Virus record (IMG/VR): IMGVR_UViG_3300037264_006254
Location: 1 to 61,812 of that record
DNA: 61,812 nt
DNA from: a virus
Strand: one strand, 5' to 3'
Shown here piece after piece: positions 61,610 through 61,812 of this stretch (the stretch's first letter is position 1; each line of letters begins with the position of its first letter). The position numbers and the translations under genes are program-made. Under the pieces are notes generated by a model. It was not told the origin of the DNA. It did not search any database and worked only from the letters and a program-made list of their open reading frames with translations.

Positions 61610-61812
61610 ACTTAGATAATATCTACATCCATAAAGGCGGCAGCGAGACGATCGACGGTAAGCCGTGTGTGATGAACTTGGTGCACGCGGCGTGGCTGAT
61701 CGAACAGCACGGCTCGATCACCCAGGCGCTGACGGACCAGCCCGTCTGCACCGAGAATCTGATCGCTAAAATCGCGATCAGAGTAAACGATCGACTGGCC
61801 GACGAGGATCGC
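61606..61812 (+). CDS. Conserved actinophage protein, cut by the window end (partial)
   Basis: ATG 61606 overlaps the previous stop and the frame is open to the last base (69 codons). MNLDNIYIHKGGSETIDGKP-CVMNLVHAAWL ... DQPVCTENLIAKIAIRVND matches a family very common in actinophages (GxxCVMEAVAWL ... HPxCVxPVI) with no known function. Confidence 0.7.
   Translation, partial: MNLDNIYIHKGGSETIDGKPCVMNLVHAAWLIEQHGSITQALTDQPVCTENLIAKIAIRVNDRLADEDR

Overview
This window is a stretch of a tailed (siphovirus-type) phage genome. The likely host is an actinobacterium. The evidence is: head and tail proteins of actinophage style, many GTG starts with 1-4 base stop/start overlaps, an Rpf-like cell-wall domain, a secreted protein ending in an LAXTG-type sortase signal, and a right-arm set of very small genes typical of actinophages. 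No integrase, repressor, tRNA, rRNA, CRISPR array or insertion sequence was recognised. The large terminase, portal and capsid protease are not present and presumably lie outside the window, so this is not a complete genome.

Layout. (1) 1-24,227, rightward: virion genes. Major capsid protein followed by a strong terminator, a second capsid-like protein, a 1349-residue collagen-like (Gly-Val-Thr) fibre, a glycosyltransferase, head-tail connectors, major tail protein, tail assembly chaperones with a probable -1 frameshift, tape measure, six or more minor tail proteins (two sharing a carbohydrate-binding-like domain, three in tandem being paralogues) and two holin-like membrane proteins. (2) 24,290-50,920, leftward: a long, tightly overlapped replication and nucleotide-metabolism arm. 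It encodes PrimPol-helicase, family A DNA polymerase, BCS1-like AAA ATPase, RuvC-like resolvase, SNF2-type helicase, Cas4-like nuclease, Sak4-like ATPase, SSB-like protein, class II ribonucleotide reductase, dCMP deaminase, dUTPase/dCTPase-like phosphohydrolase, a thymidylate-synthase-family enzyme with dCMP-hydroxymethylase features, a P-loop dNMP kinase fused to a uracil-DNA-glycosylase-like domain, a C5-cytosine methyltransferase and, at the distal end, a glycosyltransferase-like protein plus a UDP-galactopyranose-mutase-like flavoenzyme. (3) 50,921-51,458: a 538-base divergent intergenic region with repeated GTGATGCAA words, a candidate origin/control region. (4) 51,459-61,812, rightward: about twenty-five small genes, including two small-terminase-like proteins, an Rpf-like lysis/cell-wall protein, a SprT-like metalloprotease, a sortase-signal surface protein and a widespread actinophage protein of unknown function. 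The last gene runs off the end.

How the genes may work together. The most interesting reading is a T4-like route to modified cytosine in the phage DNA: dCMP hydroxymethylase, a dNMP kinase, a dCTPase-type MazG/dUTPase homologue, and sugar enzymes to decorate the base. The key residue (Asp182 at the position of Asn177 of E. coli thymidylate synthase) is read directly from the sequence; the pathway itself is inference. A second theme is cell-surface and virion decoration: a Thr-rich collagen-like fibre next to a glycosyltransferase, and a phage-encoded protein that looks built for covalent anchoring to the host cell wall.

Regulation. Several intergenic sites share an extended -10 box (TGATACAAT / TGATATAAT / TGATATAGT). 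Two of them place the start codon exactly six bases after the -10 box, which predicts leaderless transcripts.
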